Source of the DNA: an uncultured Pseudomonadota bacterium
GTDB taxonomy: Bacteria; Myxococcota_A; UBA796; SXON01
Direction: 5' to 3'
Assembly (NCBI GenBank): GCA_903844155.1
Contig: CAIMSU010000289.1
Span: 16,345-80,344, forward strand
Length of the DNA stretch: 64,000 nt
Below, one piece after another: positions 63,201 to 64,000 of this stretch (its first letter is position 1; the number at the start of each line of letters is the position of its first letter). The position numbers and the translations under genes are program-made. The notes beneath the pieces were generated by a model that was not told the origin of the DNA, did no database searches, and saw nothing but the letters and a program-made list of their open reading frames with translations.

Positions 63201-63941
63201 ATGAGACTCGTCGCGTTCACCCTCCTCAGCGCCTGCACCTCGCTCACGCCCTCCCAGCACTACGCGGCCGCCCTGGCCGCAACGACCTGGGACGACGCGC
63301 ACGGCCACTGCGTCGCCATTCGAACGGAGCCCGCCCGCTCCGACTGCCTCGCCGCAGCGACAGAGGCCCTCGGCCGACCCATCGCCGACTGCGCCGACAT
63401 CAAGGTCGACCACTGGGCGCAGGAATGCCGGTTCCAGTACGCCGAGCGCACCGCGCTGACCGGTGACCTCGCCGACGCCTTCGCCGCCTGCGACGGCACC
63501 CCCGAATACGGGCGGGAATGCAGCTACCACCTGATCCGTCAGGCCTCGCATCGCGTCGTCGACAAGAGCCCGGACAAGATCACCGACCCCTTCGGCGGCG
63601 CGGACTTCGCGAGGCTCACGCGCGCGCCGGACGCCGAGCGGTTGTTCTGGAAGGCCTACTTTCGCGAACGCCTCGCCAACGGGGTCCTCATCGACCCCAC
63701 CGGCTGCCCGACGCAGGCCTGCACGGACGGCGCGCAGGACGAGATAAGCCTGCACCTCCCGGGAGTCATGCGGGCGAACGCCGCCTTCTGTGAGGCAGAC
63801 CCCGCCACCGTGGGCGGCACGATCTGGCGACCCACGCCGACCACCAACGCCTGGATCGAGCAGTGGCGGCTACGCCCGTGTGTGCTGAACAAGGCGCCAC
63901 CGCTGGCGATGCAGCCATCACCGGCCCCTCCGGTCCGGTGA
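63201..63941 (+). CDS. Lipoprotein with Cys-rich domain
   Basis: A 246-aa protein; ATG 63201 gives a lipobox LLSAC at residues 6-10. The mature part has regularly placed Cys (HGHCVAIR, SDCLAA, ADCADI, QECRFQY, ACDGTPEYGRECSY), suggesting disulfide-linked helical repeats. No family recognised. The last 59 nt of the window hold no visible gene. Confidence 0.75.
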   Translation: MRLVAFTLLSACTSLTPSQHYAAALAATTWDDAHGHCVAIRTEPARSDCLAAATEALGRPIADCADIKVDHWAQECRFQYAERTALTGDLADAFAACDGTPEYGRECSYHLIRQASHRVVDKSPDKITDPFGGADFARLTRAPDAERLFWKAYFRERLANGVLIDPTGCPTQACTDGAQDEISLHLPGVMRANAAFCEADPATVGGTIWRPTPTTNAWIEQWRLRPCVLNKAPPLAMQPSPAPPVR

Positions 63942-64000
63942 TGGCTGTTTATTCTCGTCGCGCCTTGGCTTTCGAGCAACTGCGCGTGTTCGTGACCTCC

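Overview
The window is very GC-rich and gene-dense, with codon-tight operons and many 4-nt start/stop overlaps. Several gene types point to a Gram-negative bacterium with a myxobacterium-like (Myxococcota / former Deltaproteobacteria) gene repertoire. These are predicted outer-membrane barrels, lipoproteins, Lon, MgtE, a degenerate Ser/Thr kinase fused to a formylglycine-generating-enzyme-like domain, Tim44-like/TPM proteins, and a degenerate receiver/J/TPR protein. The assignment is inferred from gene content only; no rRNA or marker phylogeny was possible.

Region 1 (1-12.6 kb) looks like an acquired defence island. A minus-strand operon runs DUF499 ATPase -> DUF3780 -> DUF1156 DNA methyltransferase -> PLD-like/DEAH helicase, the last cut by the window edge. 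Next come a small helix-hairpin-helix-like protein, two adjacent PD-(D/E)XK-like nuclease candidates and a large serine recombinase. The recombinase reading frame runs into the terminator and antisense of a tRNA-Glu(CUC) gene, so this tRNA is the probable island boundary. The best candidate for a little-described system is here: methylase + helicase/PLD + giant DUF499 ATPase + DUF3780, with two extra nucleases and an HhH protein.

Region 2 (12.7-32.3 kb) is mostly core genome: gltX, hpt, a fused 2Fe-2S/molybdopterin dehydrogenase, a HEAT-repeat cyclophilin, a membrane protein, lon, an envelope lipoprotein and barrel, a YycJ-like metallo-beta-lactamase-fold hydrolase, the receiver/J/TPR protein, pabB-thiE, mgtE with an apparent leader peptide, and a SAM methyltransferase.

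Region 3 (32.3-45 kb) contains a PepSY-like secreted protein and a duplicated secreted protein, one copy broken by an in-frame stop. It also has an outer-membrane protein, a two-ATPase/one-permease ABC exporter, a tRNA-Ile with the unusual UAU anticodon, several lipoproteins and small membrane proteins, and sucD/sucC.

Region 4 (45-64 kb) begins with the pseudokinase-FGE fusion. A four-gene overlapping operon (SRPBCC - TPM - Tim44-like - DNA methylase) and a histidine kinase follow. Then come mobA and moeA (molybdenum cofactor; possibly serving the dehydrogenase at 14.9-17.2 kb) and a long overlapping minus-strand run: M16 peptidase pair -> RlmI-like rRNA methyltransferase -> YfhO-like membrane protein -> xseA. 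The window ends with an FmdB-type zinc ribbon and a lipoprotein. All functional calls rest on motifs read by eye; no database search was run.
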